The notes: a model not told the origin generated them from the letters alone. A DNA stretch of 41,180 nt from Nemertoderma westbladi (GCA_032718475.1 JAUCBJ010003401.1:1-41180), one strand, 5' to 3'. Shown: positions 1 through 11,563, counted from the stretch's first letter. Made by a program: numbers and translations.

Positions 1-110
1 ATAGGGGGAACACCATGATTATGGCATGGGCTGGTCATCAGGCGAAAGCAATGTCATGCAAAGCGGAGGCGGCTTTGTTCTAGTGTCAAGCTTGGGGGAA
101 CCAATGAGAC
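1..110 (-). mobile_element. Degenerate RTE-like retrotransposon C-terminal fragment
   Basis: Read on the minus strand, this stretch gives a short translation with the residues RLRFA, a stop, then HCFR. This matches the post-RT tail of the retrotransposon at about 35310-35360, where RLRFAGHCFR is readable. The nucleotide match between the two sites runs through the segment with GCGAAAGCAATGTC and GCAAAGCGGAGGCG. The fragment is cut by the window edge and contains a stop, so it is a dead remnant. Family assignment rests on the internal comparison with the two better copies in this window. Confidence 0.6.
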
Positions 111-2418
111 ACCTCCAATGTTATATAGTGTCTGTTTGTAGATGTGTGTATTGTACTTGACACAGTGAACCCGGCGTGAATGTGCCATACAGGGATTTGG
201 TGTCCTCAGCAGTTAGAGCCCCACCATAGACTTCCATAGAGGACTACTGGAACTACTGCTGTTCTAAAGAATCGTACCATAAGTTTGCGATGAATTCTGT
301 GTGACTTATATGCTTCCTTCATAGTGCATTGCATTGCATAGGTAGGGCTACTGGTGCTACCAGTACTGTAGGCCACTAAACACACAATATGTTAAAATTA
401 ATTTTCAAGTATACCTGTAATAATGTGTTAACTCCCCGAAACAATCCCGTCTAGTACTTGAGTGATATATTATTTTCATCAGAACTATTAGTGGAATGTT
501 GTAGGCTACATATATTGATGATTATATGAACAGGACGAGCGCAGCGAGGCTTAAAAAGGATGCGAGTAATATTTAAACTCCGAGCTACCAGACTAAGTAA
601 AAGATGCAAGTATGGTATTTGTTTATATTTGATTTAGTAGGCCTTGGCCATGCGTCAGGCTGTCAGGTCAGATGAGTTCCACGAGTCCATCAGTCTGTAG
701 TCTGATTGTTGTTACTGGCACGCTCAAGGAGTTGAAGGTACCGTCAGCTGCCAAGGATTTGATAACGGCCAACGACTGTGAGGGTGAGGCGCTAAAATGT
801 TACGGCGTGAAATTCATAGACTAAAACTCTTCCCATTTTCAACAATACTTATACACGTCCTGTACAATGCTTCATTAAAATCTTCCAATAATTTCCATCG
901 TCTGTATTTTTAGTACTCGCACTATTTAGATAATTTATCTTATTTAGTTAATCTTTCTTAATTTGGTTTCTGTTATTGAAAATGTGGTATTTTATAATTT
1001 GTATGATTGTGTATGAGTCGTGTCGTGTGTATTGTTTTATGGTGGGTTATACACTGTATGTTTAATGTGTTTTATGTTCAACCTGTGTACCAATCATATT
1101 TTGTGCTATGTTTTGTTTGTGCTAATCATTTTTATTAATCAATAGTTGACATAATAATAATAATAATTGATAAATTTATTATTTTGCATTGCAAATTAAA
1201 TTGGTTCTTATACAGTATAGTCAAATTCTTGCATTAACATGCATAACAACCCGTTGCTCACCCCGGGGCTGAACTGACTATATGTCAAAAATAATTTCCC
1301 CGGAGATTTGGGCAAGTTTTTTGAATTTTGATTTTTAAAATGCTTTAGCAATAGCTCTGTAGGCCTATTTGATTGTGTTCATTGTTAGTTAATCAATAAC
1401 TGTTTACTTTTCATGTATTAATTTATATTGCATGAGCAAATGTGCTGTAACAATAACAATGTTATTTTATATTGTTTTTACTTTATAAATGTTTTTAAAA
1501 TCCAAATAATTGATGGTGGGAGGGGGGGGGGGGGGCGTAGGTGTCGTTAAACTGCAGACATTAATTACCCCCTGAAATTTCGAAAGTGGCCAAAAGTTAT
1601 TTACTATTGTGATGGGATAATTATTGGTACAGTTCTGAAAAGTGTTAGACCTGTAAGAGTAAAATCATAAAAAATATATAAAATTTTGATGAAATTCAAA
1701 CCACTATCTCTGGACTGGACGGAGCTATTGAGATGCAGTTTTTCCTATGGTGGTTCTCCATTGTTTTATAAATACAATGTTTGTGAATTTGAGCACCGGT
1801 GCCCAAAGGCATTCCCACAAAATGCAAATAACTAAATGTACGTTGTTGAACACAGGTGCACAATCTGCTGTTGAGGAACTGCACACTGCACAGGAATGTT
1901 CACGGGTGCATAATCCGCACTAACTAAACGCCAAGCCCCTAATCATGCCGCAGTCATGGAGCACATGGTTGTTCACCGGTGCACAATCCGCAGTAACAAA
2001 GAACCAGTGGTTTCGGAGCCGCAGCTAACGTGTTAAAAGTGAGAATATATACAAAAAAAGCATTTGAAGCAAGGAAACCTGGTAAGCCTATGGCAATGTG
2101 CACAACATTACTATGCTGCTATGGGTGAAAATTGAACTTTAAATCTGTAGAATAGTGAAATGTAAATCTAAATTGCACTGAATTGGTAATTATAGCGGAT
2201 TGTATATAGGTCTACTGTCAGACTGTAACAAACATCAAAGTAATTATTTGACAAAAAAGTGACCTTCAACAAATAAATACTTTCTGACTTTGTTGTTCAT
2301 CAAAAGTTGTGTTCAATTACTTACAGTAGGACAGGACTACATGTAATTATGTTTTACATCGCCAATTAATAGTGTTATCTGTTATGATAAAAAAAACTTA
2401 TAAATTTTGAACTAAAAC
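111..2418. other. Intergenic DNA without a recognisable gene
   Basis: No coding region longer than about 60 codons looks real here. Contents seen: a motif AACAGGACGAGCGCAGCGAG near 531-550 that recurs in inverted form near 38490-38515, an ATA/AAT-rich stretch near 1150, a long G run near 1520-1537, and three or four diverged copies (about 1780-2000) of a segment with the core GGTGCACAATCCGC. All look like decayed repeats. No promoter or RNA gene could be supported. Confidence 0.5.
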
Positions 2419-2712
2419 ATTACCTGTTTTTCTAAACATATGCTTAACACAAGCCGGCATGTAAGTACGGAAACCGAGTAGTTAATACGAAATAGTTGAA
2501 ATAACCTGCCACTAATGCATACGACGACATACATAACTGCATAAAGACCCGCCTCATTAAGGGGGTCGGGTACTTTCAATATGCGTACTCCCGTATTCAG
2601 GTGTTCGAGATTTGCAGTTTAATGATTTTAAATTTTATTGTTTTATAAATTGTCAATTAATATTTCCGTACTTACATATGTTTTAAGCATATGTTTAGAA
2701 AAAACAGGTAAT
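2419..2712. mobile_element. 294-bp inverted-repeat (MITE-like) element
   Basis: The left arm (2419-2473) and right arm (2663-2712) are inverted copies of each other over about 50 bases. Both begin with ATTACCTGTTTTT when read inward and both contain CTAAACATATGCTTAA and GTAAGTACGGAAA. The interior is short and non-coding. This is the form of a non-autonomous DNA transposon or foldback element. No target-site duplication is obvious, so the superfamily is not assigned. Confidence 0.7.
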
Positions 2713-3057
2713 TTTTGGTGCGCAAGAGCGCGCAAGCGCGCACATGTGGCTTGCTCCATGCTCCTGTGGACTCACGGCGCACATTTTTGGCCTTTTCCGC
2801 GCACGCGCACCCATTACAGCATTATTTTCAGTGCACAACGCGTTTTAATTTTTGCAAACATTTTCAGTCTGGCTGGTACCTAGCTGCCTGTCTGAGGTCG
2901 CTAGGTACTAGGCACCATGTATCGTCTATCGTCTTCTACTGCTGACAGCAGTAGAGTACAGCAGTACAGGCTGACAGAGGAGTAGCTGAATAGGGCGGCT
3001 GGGCGGTACAGCTGACAGCCTGCAGCCAGGCAGCCTGACATTCAGACAATCTAACAG
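2713..3057. other. GC-rich then CAG/GACAG-rich spacer
   Basis: The first part contains a short GCGCGCAAGCGCGC palindromic tract. The later part is rich in short GCTGACAG and CAGTAC words. No gene is visible. Confidence 0.4.
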
Positions 3058-3360
3058 TAGCTCATTCTACTTTTTAGTACCGGTATTGGCCTAGATGTTT
3101 TTTTAGCTCATTCTACAGTTCTACACTACTGCTGTACTGTTCTAGGCCTACATAAAAAGTAGGTCATTCTGTCATTCCATTCTAGCTCATTCTACAGTTC
3201 TGCATTTCTAGACAGCTAGGCATAGGGTAGATATAAAAAGTAGGTCATTCCATTCTAGCGCTAGCCTAGCTCATTCTACTTTTTATAGTTCATTCTACCG
3301 GTAGATCATTCTATGGGTCATTCTAGATAGTTCTAGCTCATTCAAGATCATTCTACCTTT
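3058..3360. repeat. Degenerate short tandem repeat based on AGCTCATTCTAC
   Basis: The words AGCTCATTCTAC, GTAGGTCATTC and TTCTAGCTCATTC recur irregularly across about 300 bases, often followed by TTTTTAG or AGTTCTA. The pattern is a decayed minisatellite with no constant period. It shows no coding potential. Confidence 0.6.
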
Positions 3361-3472
3361 TACTGTTTCGCTGTTTTAATTACCGGCACTTACTGCTTAC
3401 CCCTGCAGCCCTGTACTTCTGTACTTGTACCCCGCATGCGACAGTGCGACTGTGCGATAGGGATAATTTCAG

Positions 3473-3792
3473 TTTTGGATATTTTTTCGATATAATATGC
3501 AATAACTTGTTTCAGGAAAAAATACCACATAGTTTTATTTCACAATGTAAAAGTTGGGTCTTTCTTGAACATAATGCAAAAAAACAGAAAACATTTCACC
3601 GTCCGGTTTTTTTTCTACAAGCGTTTTAAAATTGTATCAAAAATACGACCAGTTGCAGTTACTAACTGCAGAACTGCCTAAATTAGGGGATTTTTTAAAT
3701 TTACCTTATTTAAGACTTCGAAATTGTACACATAAATACTAAAAGTCCCTAAATACTGAAATAAGAACTTTTTGACCTGGGTTTCTTATTTA
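3473..3792 (+). repeat. Left arm of a ~320-bp inverted repeat
   Basis: This segment is found again in reverse orientation at 12033-12331, at roughly 90 percent identity by eye. It includes the shared stretches CACCGTCCGGTTTTTTTTCT and AACATAATGCAAAAAAACAG. The left arm has a short extra insertion near 3652-3670. Words related to CTTATTTAGG recur within both arms. The pair is best read as the long terminal inverted repeats of one DNA element, or as two copies of an element in opposite orientation. Confidence 0.85.
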
Positions 3793-3849
3793 CGAATACA
3801 ATTAATTTGCCTCGTTGTGTTCGTTTGTTTTTTACCAAACTTTATTTTA

Positions 3850-4020
3850 TTTATAATCTTTTGACGGACTACAAACATACCAAGTTTCGTTTAATTTCAT
3901 CAAGGAATGACCGAGTTATTAGCGATAAAAAATGTACGACGACGACCAAACAACTCGTTAATGGCACCCATATGCCAGTATGCTAAGGCTTCGCCCACTT
4001 GAACGTGGCTCTCCCCCACA
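3850..4020 (+). mobile_element. Fragment of a dispersed repeat shared with 38036-38170 and 39465-39670
   Basis: The segment with ACCAAGTTTCGTTTAATTTC, then CCGAGTTATTA, and ending near TGCTAAGGCTTCGCCCAC, matches in order the tails of the repeat copies at 38090-38150 and 39515-39670. It is a diverged, 5'-truncated copy of the same family. Function is unknown, and no coding sequence is seen. Confidence 0.55.
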
Positions 4021-4039
4021 TTCAATCCGGTTCGACGCA

Positions 4040-4342
4040 GTTTGTCAGTTTGTTGCTCGTTGTTGATCGTTGTACTTTATTATTTCTCGTTGTTGCTCAT
4101 TGTTTCTTGTTGGTGCTCATTGTTGCTCATTAGATGTACTTTATTATTGCTCATTGTGCGGTGTGCGCGTTGCTGTTCGTTGTTGAACTCTATTATTGCT
4201 CGTTGTTGCTCATTATTGCTCATTGTTACTCGTTGTTGCTCTTTGTTGTAATTTATTATTGCTCATTATTGCTCGTTGTTGCTCAATGTTACTCGTTGTT
4301 GCTCATTGTTACTCGTTGTTGCTCATTGTTACTCGTTGTTGC
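4040..4342 (+). repeat. TTGTTGCTC microsatellite-like array, left part
   Basis: About 300 bases are built from the words TTGTTGCTC, ATTGTTGCTC and TTACTCG. The same array resumes in the same orientation at 11578-11760. The two parts appear to be one array split by the 7.2-kb insertion at 4343-11577. The frames that stay open across it encode only leucine/cysteine-rich low-complexity peptide and are not genes. Confidence 0.85.
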
Positions 4343-5043
4343 CAGTGCCGGATTAAGCCTCTGGTGGCCCTAAGGCACATTTTAGTAATTTCCAAAAATG
4401 GCCCGAAAATTGATATTTTTCCGCAAACCCTTTCAAAAGAAAAAGCTGCTAAAAACAACTGAAATTGTGAAAATGTTGGGAAGGAAATATAAAGTATTTT
4501 CGTCGGATTACTGCGTGCAAATAAGTACTAAGTAGGCCTACTTTGATAATAAGTACTTCGCAAAAATAGTTTTCATCAAGAATTGATTACTAAACGGCAT
4601 ATTATGCCTATAAAACCTTTGCTATAAAAAGTGTAATGGTTTTGGTAGAATTTCTCAAGCTTTAATTTTTTAATATATTAATGGGACCATTACCCCCCAA
4701 ATCTATTTGTTTTATTTATAAAGCTACTATTCTGAAACTTTAACACAATGATCTGTGACCTTTTATATACTATTAAAACTGAGTATAGATACAGTGTAGC
4801 TTCATAAACCGTTTGTTCAAAAAATATGGCACTTTTTGAGCAGGTCGGTTTTTTCAAAAATTCTACATTTGTGGCATTTCTATGTAAATTAGCTCATGTT
4901 TAAGGATCTGTAATACCACCTGCATTGAAGTTCTTGGTCCAAGACTTTGGTAAAATGGACCTAAAAATGTAGACTATCCTCTATGAAAATTTTAGCACAA
5001 AATTATTGTTTTTGAAAAATTTAGGGGGGTTTTAGTACAGTAC

Positions 5044-5078
5044 CGCTTTCAAATAACGTCGTATTGGATCCTAATAGG
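5044..5078 (+). repeat. Left arm of a 35-bp inverted repeat
   Basis: This arm matches the reverse complement of 10208-10242 at 33 of 35 bases and contains CGCTTTCAAATA and TTGGATCCTAATAGG. It lies nested inside the 7.2-kb unit. Immediately after it the palindromic words GGATCCTAATAGGATCC repeat. Confidence 0.75.
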
Positions 5079-6240
5079 ATCCTATTAGGATCCAAGTCAC
5101 TGATTCACTACTATAGGAGTTAGGATTTAATTGGAAATGAAATTTAGCCCAAATTCCAGACTTGGAGGCACTTAGGATTTGACTTGGATTTCATTAGGAA
5201 TTTACTTGGAAATCGGCGCTTACTTTGATGTCTGGAAGGTGGACTGACTCAGACTATGCTTGTGCTGGTCCACTTCTCCTCTATCCTGTCAATCATTCAG
5301 ATGTATAGAATGGACTAGACTCAGCCTAAAGTTTGCGTAGTGTTTGTGTTCAGTTCATTACATTGAGGTATGGATATCGATGGAAGATTACACTCCTCCT
5401 ACTGTACCTTGTATTGCCAGCCTCTGACGTAAATAATATTTAGAATATTAACTCTAATAGATGAAATCCACACACATCCGCACATAGTTAACGTCCGTGG
5501 GCTGGTGGGCTCTGGAATAATTTAAAATCGTATTGAACTTACAAATAAATATAGGATCACACACTGTATTTATTACTATTGAACATTATTTTGAGTAATA
5601 AAGAGAATTACACAATGTTTGTGTAATTATTAATAGAATAAATATTAGTTTATTTTCATTTAATAGTTTAATTAATAATTAGACAGGGGCTAAAACTGGG
5701 CAACTAAATAAATGTTTGTTATCCACGGGAAATGTTCATTTCCTATAGGCCTACACCAGTACACATTGACATTCTGCTTACTATACAAACAGATAATTGG
5801 GTGTTCAATTATTATTGTCTTAAAAATAAATATGGGCTATTAATTATTGGCAGTGATTTTTTATGTCCTTTTATTTGACTTTTTTTGTCCTCCCTTTTTT
5901 ACGAATTGTGCATAATGACTTTTGTTGTCCTTTTAATGACTTTTATTGTCCTTTTAATGACTTTTTATGTATGTATTTCTTCAAACTGTCAGACTGCTGA
6001 TTTCTGGACTGTCAGACAGTTGATTTCAACATGCCTATGCCAAAACATTCAAAATTTGTTGATTTCTGGTCTGTCGGACAGTTGGTTTCACTATGCCTGA
6101 TCCAAAACATTCCATGATTCCATGATTTATAGACTATGAGATAGAATTCCATATGCGCCTGTGGTAAAAGACTCTAAATTTAATAGTTGGTAGTTGTTGT
6201 CGATAATTGATTACCACATGACGTAGCAAAACACTCATTT
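5079..6240. other. Non-coding interior of the 7.2-kb unit
   Basis: AT-rich DNA. A short stretch (about 5920-5965) has three copies of a TTTTAATGACTTTTATTGTCC-like phrase. Two variants of a CTGTCAGACAGTTGATTTC phrase occur near 6015 and 6070. No gene could be supported. Confidence 0.45.
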
Positions 6241-6249
6241 TATAGCCAA

Positions 6250-6850
6250 AAACAATTACCAATTGATGGAAAGGAGCAGGTTTAAGGCCGGATTTTCTAA
6301 CCAAAACAACAAACAGTCACTTTACCAAATCAGGGAAAGGAGCACGTTACAGAGGCGGGATTTTATAACCAAAACAATAAACGATTATTTAACTAATTGA
6401 GGGAAAGGAGCAGGTTACAGAGACGGGATTTTCTAACCAAAACAATAAACGATAACATTACCAATTGAGAGAAAGGAGCAGGTTACAGATGCGGGATTTT
6501 CTAACAAAAACAATAAACAGTCACTTTACCAAATTAGGGAAAGGAGCAGGTTACAGAGACGGGATTTTCTAACCAACACAATAAACGATAACATTACCAA
6601 TTGAGAGAAAGGAGCAGGTTACAGAGGCGGGATTTCCTAACCAAAACAATAAACGATCACTTAATTAATTGAGGGAAAGGGGCAGGTTACAGAGGCGGGA
6701 TTTTCTAACCAAAACAATAAACAGTCACTTTTCAAAATGAAGGAAAGGAGCAGGTTACAGAGGCGGGCCTTTCTAACCAAAACAATAAACGGTCACTTTA
6801 CCAAATCAGGCAAAGGAGCAGGTTACAGATGAGGCGAGATTTTCTAACCA
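6250..6850 (+). repeat. Tandem array of a ~60-65-bp unit, about nine copies
   Basis: Each unit contains, in order, GGGAAAGGAGCAGGTTACAG, then a variable GGCGGGATTTTCTAACC, then AAAACAATAAACG and CACTTTACCAAAT or ATTACCAATTGAG. Copies differ by point changes and short gaps. Single copies of the same unit occur at about 14026-14097, 24777-24825 and, inverted, at 29562-29626, so it is a dispersed repeat family that has expanded locally here. It is not coding. Confidence 0.85.
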
Positions 6851-7372
6851 AAACAACCGGTCAGCCGGTAGGCCTACCAGTACCGTATTTAAATGGTAGG
6901 CTACAAAGTAGGCCTACAGCAGTACCGGTGCCGGTACCGGTACTAAAATACAGAAATATGCCTGCTTTATACCTACATCTGTACATACAATACAGCAAAA
7001 TAGTGCTATATATACTAATACCGGTACTGATAGCCTGAGAGAACAGCAGTAGAGAAACCGGTAGCATGGAACCTAACATTAGATTTTTGGAGGACATAAA
7101 AAATCAAAAAAAAGGACAAAAAAAGGATTTAAACGGACAATAAAAATCATTGCGTTAATTATTAGCAGCCCACTTAGTGCCTAACACGCTGTATCTCATT
7201 GTGTAGTTAAATATCCGTCTATTGATTAATATTGATAATTGATATTGATTAATTGATATTGCGTAATATTGATTAGTCCCTAGGTACCGGGTTCGAGCCC
7301 CAATAGGGGCGGTTGATATTTTTCGCTATGGTGCGCATTATCATAATGTACCATAACATATTATATTTAATT

Positions 7373-7800
7373 GTGACGGGCCTAGCGGCCAGATAAGGAA
7401 CCGACTTTATTTCAAATAAAAGAGACAACGAGCTCGGCTCGGTCTTGCACGATTGGGCACGATTAAGTTCGACTTGGCTTGATCGGCTCGGTTTGGCTCG
7501 ATTAGGCTCGGCTCAGCTCGGCTCGGCTCGGCTCGATTAGGCTCGGCTCAGCTCGGCTCGGCTCGGCTCGACTCGGCTCGGCCTAGTGACGGGCCTAGCG
7601 GCCCGATAAGGAACCGACTTTATTTCAAATAAAAGAGACAACGAGCTCGGCTCGGTCTTGCACGATTGGGCACGATTAAGTTCGACTTGGCTTGATCGGC
7701 TCGGTTTGGCTCGATTAGGCTCGGCTCGGCTCGGCTCAGCTCGGCTCGGCTCGGTTCGGCTCGGCTCGGCTCGATTAGGCTAGGCTCAGCTCGGCTCGGC
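7373..7800 (+). repeat. 213-bp tandem duplication at the edge of the GGCTC array
   Basis: The sequence beginning GTGACGGGCCTAGCGGCC at 7373 restarts at 7586. Both copies continue through AAATAAAAGAGACAACGAGC, GCACGATTGGGCACGATTAA and TTCGACTTGGCTTGATCGG before merging into the pentamer array. The copies are almost identical, which implies a recent duplication. Confidence 0.85.
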
Positions 7801-8412
7801 TCGACTCGGCTCGGCCTGGCTCGGCTCGGCTCGACTCGGCTCGGCTTGGCTCGGCCTGGCTCTGCTCGGCTCGGCTCGACTCGGATCGGCTCGGCTCGGC
7901 CTGGCTCGGCTCGGCTCGACTCGGCTCGGCTCGATTAGGCTCGGCTCGGCTCAGCTCAGCTCGGCTCGGCTCGGCTCGGCTTGGCTCGGCCTGGCTCGGC
8001 TCGGCTCGGCTCGGCTCGGCTCAGCTCGATTAGGCTCGGCTCGGCTCAGCTCGGCTCGGCTCGGCTCGGCTCGATTAGGCTCGGCTCAGCTCGGCTCGAC
8101 TCGGCTCGGCTCGGCTCGGCTTGGCTCGGCCTGGCTCGGCTTGGCTCGGCTCGGCACGGCTCGGCTCGGCACGGCTCGGCTTGGCTCGGCACGGCTCGGC
8201 TCGGCTCTGCTCGGCCGGCTCGGCTCGGCTCGGCTCAGCTCGGCTTGGCTCGGCTCGGCTCGGCTCGGCTCGATTAGGCTCGGCTCAGCTCGGCTCGACT
8301 CGGCTCGGCTTGGCTCGGCCTGGCTCGGCTTGGCTCGGCTCGGCTCGGCACGGCTCGGCTTGGCTCGGCTTGGCTCGGCTCGGCTCGGCTTGGCTCGGCT
8401 TGGCTCGGTCTG
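7430..8412 (+). repeat. GGCTC pentamer array (~1 kb)
   Basis: The DNA is almost entirely GGCTC units with scattered variants (GGCTT, GGCAC, GGCCT, AGCTC, GATTA). A pentamer without stop codons leaves several frames open on both strands. This yields apparent proteins of LGSAR or EPSRA repeats, which are artefacts of the repeat. Strong strand asymmetry and GC content set it apart from the AT-rich surroundings. Confidence 0.9.
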
Positions 8413-8423
8413 AGTCGACTCCC

Positions 8424-8690
8424 CGTGCTGCTCGAAGGGCGCAAATACATATATCGAAGGGTCAAAGCAAAACTCACGTGCTGCTCGAAGGGACAAAGTC
8501 AAACAATGTGTCTATTATTTGATGTAATTCACGTGCTGCTCGAAGGGCGCAAATACATATATCGAAGGGTCAAAGCAAAACTCACGTGCTGCTCGAAGGG
8601 ACAAAGTCAAACATTGTGTCTATTATTTGATCATCTCACGTGCTGCTAGAAGGGCGCAACTACATATATCGAAACAAGCCCCTGTCTTGT
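8424..8690 (+). repeat. Tandem repeat of ~105 bp, two and a half copies
   Basis: The phrase GTGCTGCTCGAAGGGCGCAA followed by TACATATATCGAAGGGTCAAAGC occurs at about 8425, 8531 and (diverged) 8640. The shorter related phrase GTGCTGCTCGAAGGGACAAAG lies between. Most copies after the first are preceded by CA, giving a CACGTG palindrome. No gene is seen. Confidence 0.8.
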
Positions 8691-10207
8691 ATTTTAATTA
8701 TATCAGAAATCGTTGCCTTCAGTACAAATATCTAAAAATTCATTCACCTGAAGTATGGGTAACATTATAAATTCGTTTTTCGCACAGTAGAGTTAACTAA
8801 GCAAATACCCTCCAGGTTGACTGAATGATTTTATTAATGTTTGCCATGCATAATGTACTATATTTGGGTCCCATGACCCACCCCATTGAACAGCTTTGCT
8901 TACATCTGATAGAAAGTAATCCCAAATTAACTTCCCTCTACGAAAATTATTTTAATTAAATACATACAACATAGCAGTCAACTCTGCTATCAACAGTACA
9001 CAATAACTAAAATGGCATTCAGCTTACCAGCTATTCGCATTAAGCTAATAGATATTCGATTTCATTGGATTCAGTGAGTGTGTGAGGGCTATTGGGAGAG
9101 CAATCAGCTTATGATGTAATACATTAGAATCCCACAGCTTTTGTTTGCTTACTGTCTGAGTTGTAGAGTGAGGATAATACTTGGCAGAGAAAGCATTTCC
9201 TTGTTAGGTGGCCATTCCTATAGAATAGCATTACTAGGCCATCTCTAGGCATTTTTCATGAGTGCCAGCTGGTGTTTTTATCATTGCGCCTATGGCGTTT
9301 TTTCGTTTATGTCTATTTTTCGAGCCCACGGCTCATGGACGAAATAGCGGAACATACCAGGGACCTTAGAATCGCGGTATCCAGCCGCTGTGAAAATTTC
9401 ATCAAAATCGTTAGAGTAGTTTTGGCTATAGATTAGCCAGCCAGCCAGTCAGCCAGTCAATCAATCAGCCAACAATTCTTACAGTAATGAACCTCTCGTC
9501 ACCCTCCCCACAACAATTCATTTAGAATGCTATATTTTACTGAAACACACTAGTTCCGTATTTAAACATAAGACCCACAAAGCACATTGCACTCTCCAAG
9601 CAGATTCTGCAACATGTCACAATCCATATCACTACCACTACGAAAAATAAATGACATAACATCCTACAGGAATTAACAGACCCTTATGAGTTTAGTGGTT
9701 TGTAACAAACTTAACCTCTTGGCATAATGATATTAATATTAATTATAAATTATATTTATTATACCATGGAAATGGTAAAATCGCCAGATCTAAAAAGTTC
9801 GCACAATAATTTAAATAAAATTATTAAAAGTTTGACGTCCGAATAAAATCAGATTACGCCTTAGCAGCCCAACTACTTGTTGAGGCTCACTCAACGTGTT
9901 GGCGGGCCTATTTTACACAAGCGGCGATACCTTTACCGTATGGTAGTTAATGTGTCCAGATATTGAGTTAAAGCCAGTGTAGTGTGTTCTTTGAATATTT
10001 AACATTAGCCTATGGGGAGTATTGTTGTTGTAAGATAAGTCAGGGGAAGGGAAATACAACTCAACCACTAGACAAAGGGGCTCTCTTTACTTCTTTCAGC
10101 TATCCCGGGTGGTTGATTGACAGACATTTCTAAGCTTTGATATTTAGCCGCTCTAGGTAGACTTACATTAGGCAAATTCCAAGTGATTTCATAAAGGTTA
10201 TTTATTT
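8691..10207. other. Non-coding interior of the 7.2-kb unit
   Basis: AT-rich DNA with no supported gene. A transposon-tail-like stretch at about 9340-9480 (AAAATTTCATCAAAATCG followed by AGCC/AGTC repeats) resembles 40015-40085. A palindromic ATTAATATTAAT region lies near 9730. Confidence 0.4.
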
Positions 10208-10242
10208 CCTATTAGGATCCAATAGGACGCTATTTGAAAGCG
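10208..10242 (-). repeat. Right arm of the 35-bp inverted repeat
   Basis: Reverse-complement partner of 5044-5078, with two mismatches in 35 bases. The word CCTATTAGGATCCAATAGG is present. Confidence 0.75.
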
Positions 10243-11563
10243 TTATTGTATTTCCGGGCTATATTTTGAGATAGACAAAGTGTAGCATTTAGAAAATCTG
10301 TTCTAGAAGATACAAATGGCCATGTTTTACAAAACCAACGATAGTAGTCCTAAAGCTGCTGAACATTTTGTATGTTGGATGACAATTGAGTAAAAAATAA
10401 AATAGTAGTAGGGAATTTAGTGATGAAAAAAGTAAAAAATCGACAAACTTATAAAAAGGTTTGTTATACAGAGAGTCATAAATATCAGCAATATATTATG
10501 TTGTTGAAAAGAGCAGTTTTGAGGTCAAAATATAATTCACTGTTGAAAACCGACATTACCTTATGAAAGCCCTTCTATCAAACTACAAAAAATTGTGTAA
10601 ATTTTCGAAAAATTCATTTCTGTGGGGGTTATAGTTGGCCCCCTTAAGGCTGACTGGCCCCGGTAGGCATTTAGCAATTTTTATCGGATCTTGGGAATGT
10701 GTTATTTATTTGCTGTAGGTTTCGCAGGGTACTTATCTTTACAGGACTTGCTGAGAAATAAAACACCGTAAGTGTGGGCGTAGTGCAAAGATATAATATT
10801 ACTGATCTAGATTTGACTTGTTGAGAAAGTAATGTTCTTCGATAAGAGAACAGTCTCGGAAATAAGCACTTTTTGTCGCTAATTTTAATTTACCCCAATT
10901 CAATTATGCTGTCCGAGAGTTTTAGGTTTTGCAGGAATTGCACCTAAAATGCCATCGAATGCAAAATTCAATACACGAGGGCAGAACATCCGAATTTCGG
11001 TTAAATTAAGTTACAGTAGTGACAAGAAGTTATTTCTGAAATTATTTCTTTTTTTTTATCAACAACTATTTTATCTACAACTAATTTATCCTCTTTTTTT
11101 ATCTATTAGGGCCTATATTTATAAAACTAGTTACCGGTAGAAAAAAATTAATTTCGCACTACCATATCTCTACGCCATACATTTACTATGTACAGTATTT
11201 CCAGTATGTCATTATTTGGTTGTTCTAGAAAGTTTAAGAGCATAACTACAAATAATTCCCCACAAATAGATAAAATTAAATTCTCCACTGTTCATAATTA
11301 GCACTTTAAAGTTTTACTACTTGTTTTATTATTTCCCTGCCATCAGGTCTCGAACTAATAACACAGCACCTGTCGGTCGACTGAGCTGGAATTTTGCACT
11401 TTCTGTCACAAATTTAGGGATAGAAAGTAGTCGAAAGATGCACTTTCTTGCTCTGTTTCCGGACTTTTCAGGTAAAAATATTTTTTTTACAGGAATGACT
11501 TGCAAAAAAAAATGGCCCGGATTTTCGGCTGGCCCTAAGGCACGTGCCTTATATGCCTTAAGG
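10243..11563. other. Non-coding interior of the 7.2-kb unit, right part
   Basis: AT-rich, with no convincing gene. The last 120 bases (about 11450-11563) resemble the first part of the unit (4357-4420) in inverted orientation, sharing AAATGGCCCG-like and GGCCCTAAGGCAC words. This supports a paired-end structure. Confidence 0.45.

Noticed and set aside
4042-4462. Overlapping frames of leucine/cysteine-rich peptide
   Set aside because: They come from the TTGTTGCTC array and continue into the transposon end; there is no protein-like composition.
7285-7312. tRNA B box (GGGTTCGAGCCCC) suggesting a tRNA or SINE
   Set aside because: No A box, acceptor stem or tail could be placed around it; the word alone is too short.
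7981-8522. Long open frames on both strands giving LGSAR or EPSRA repeat proteins
   Set aside because: They follow from a stop-free GGCTC pentamer and lack any non-repeat domain or start context.
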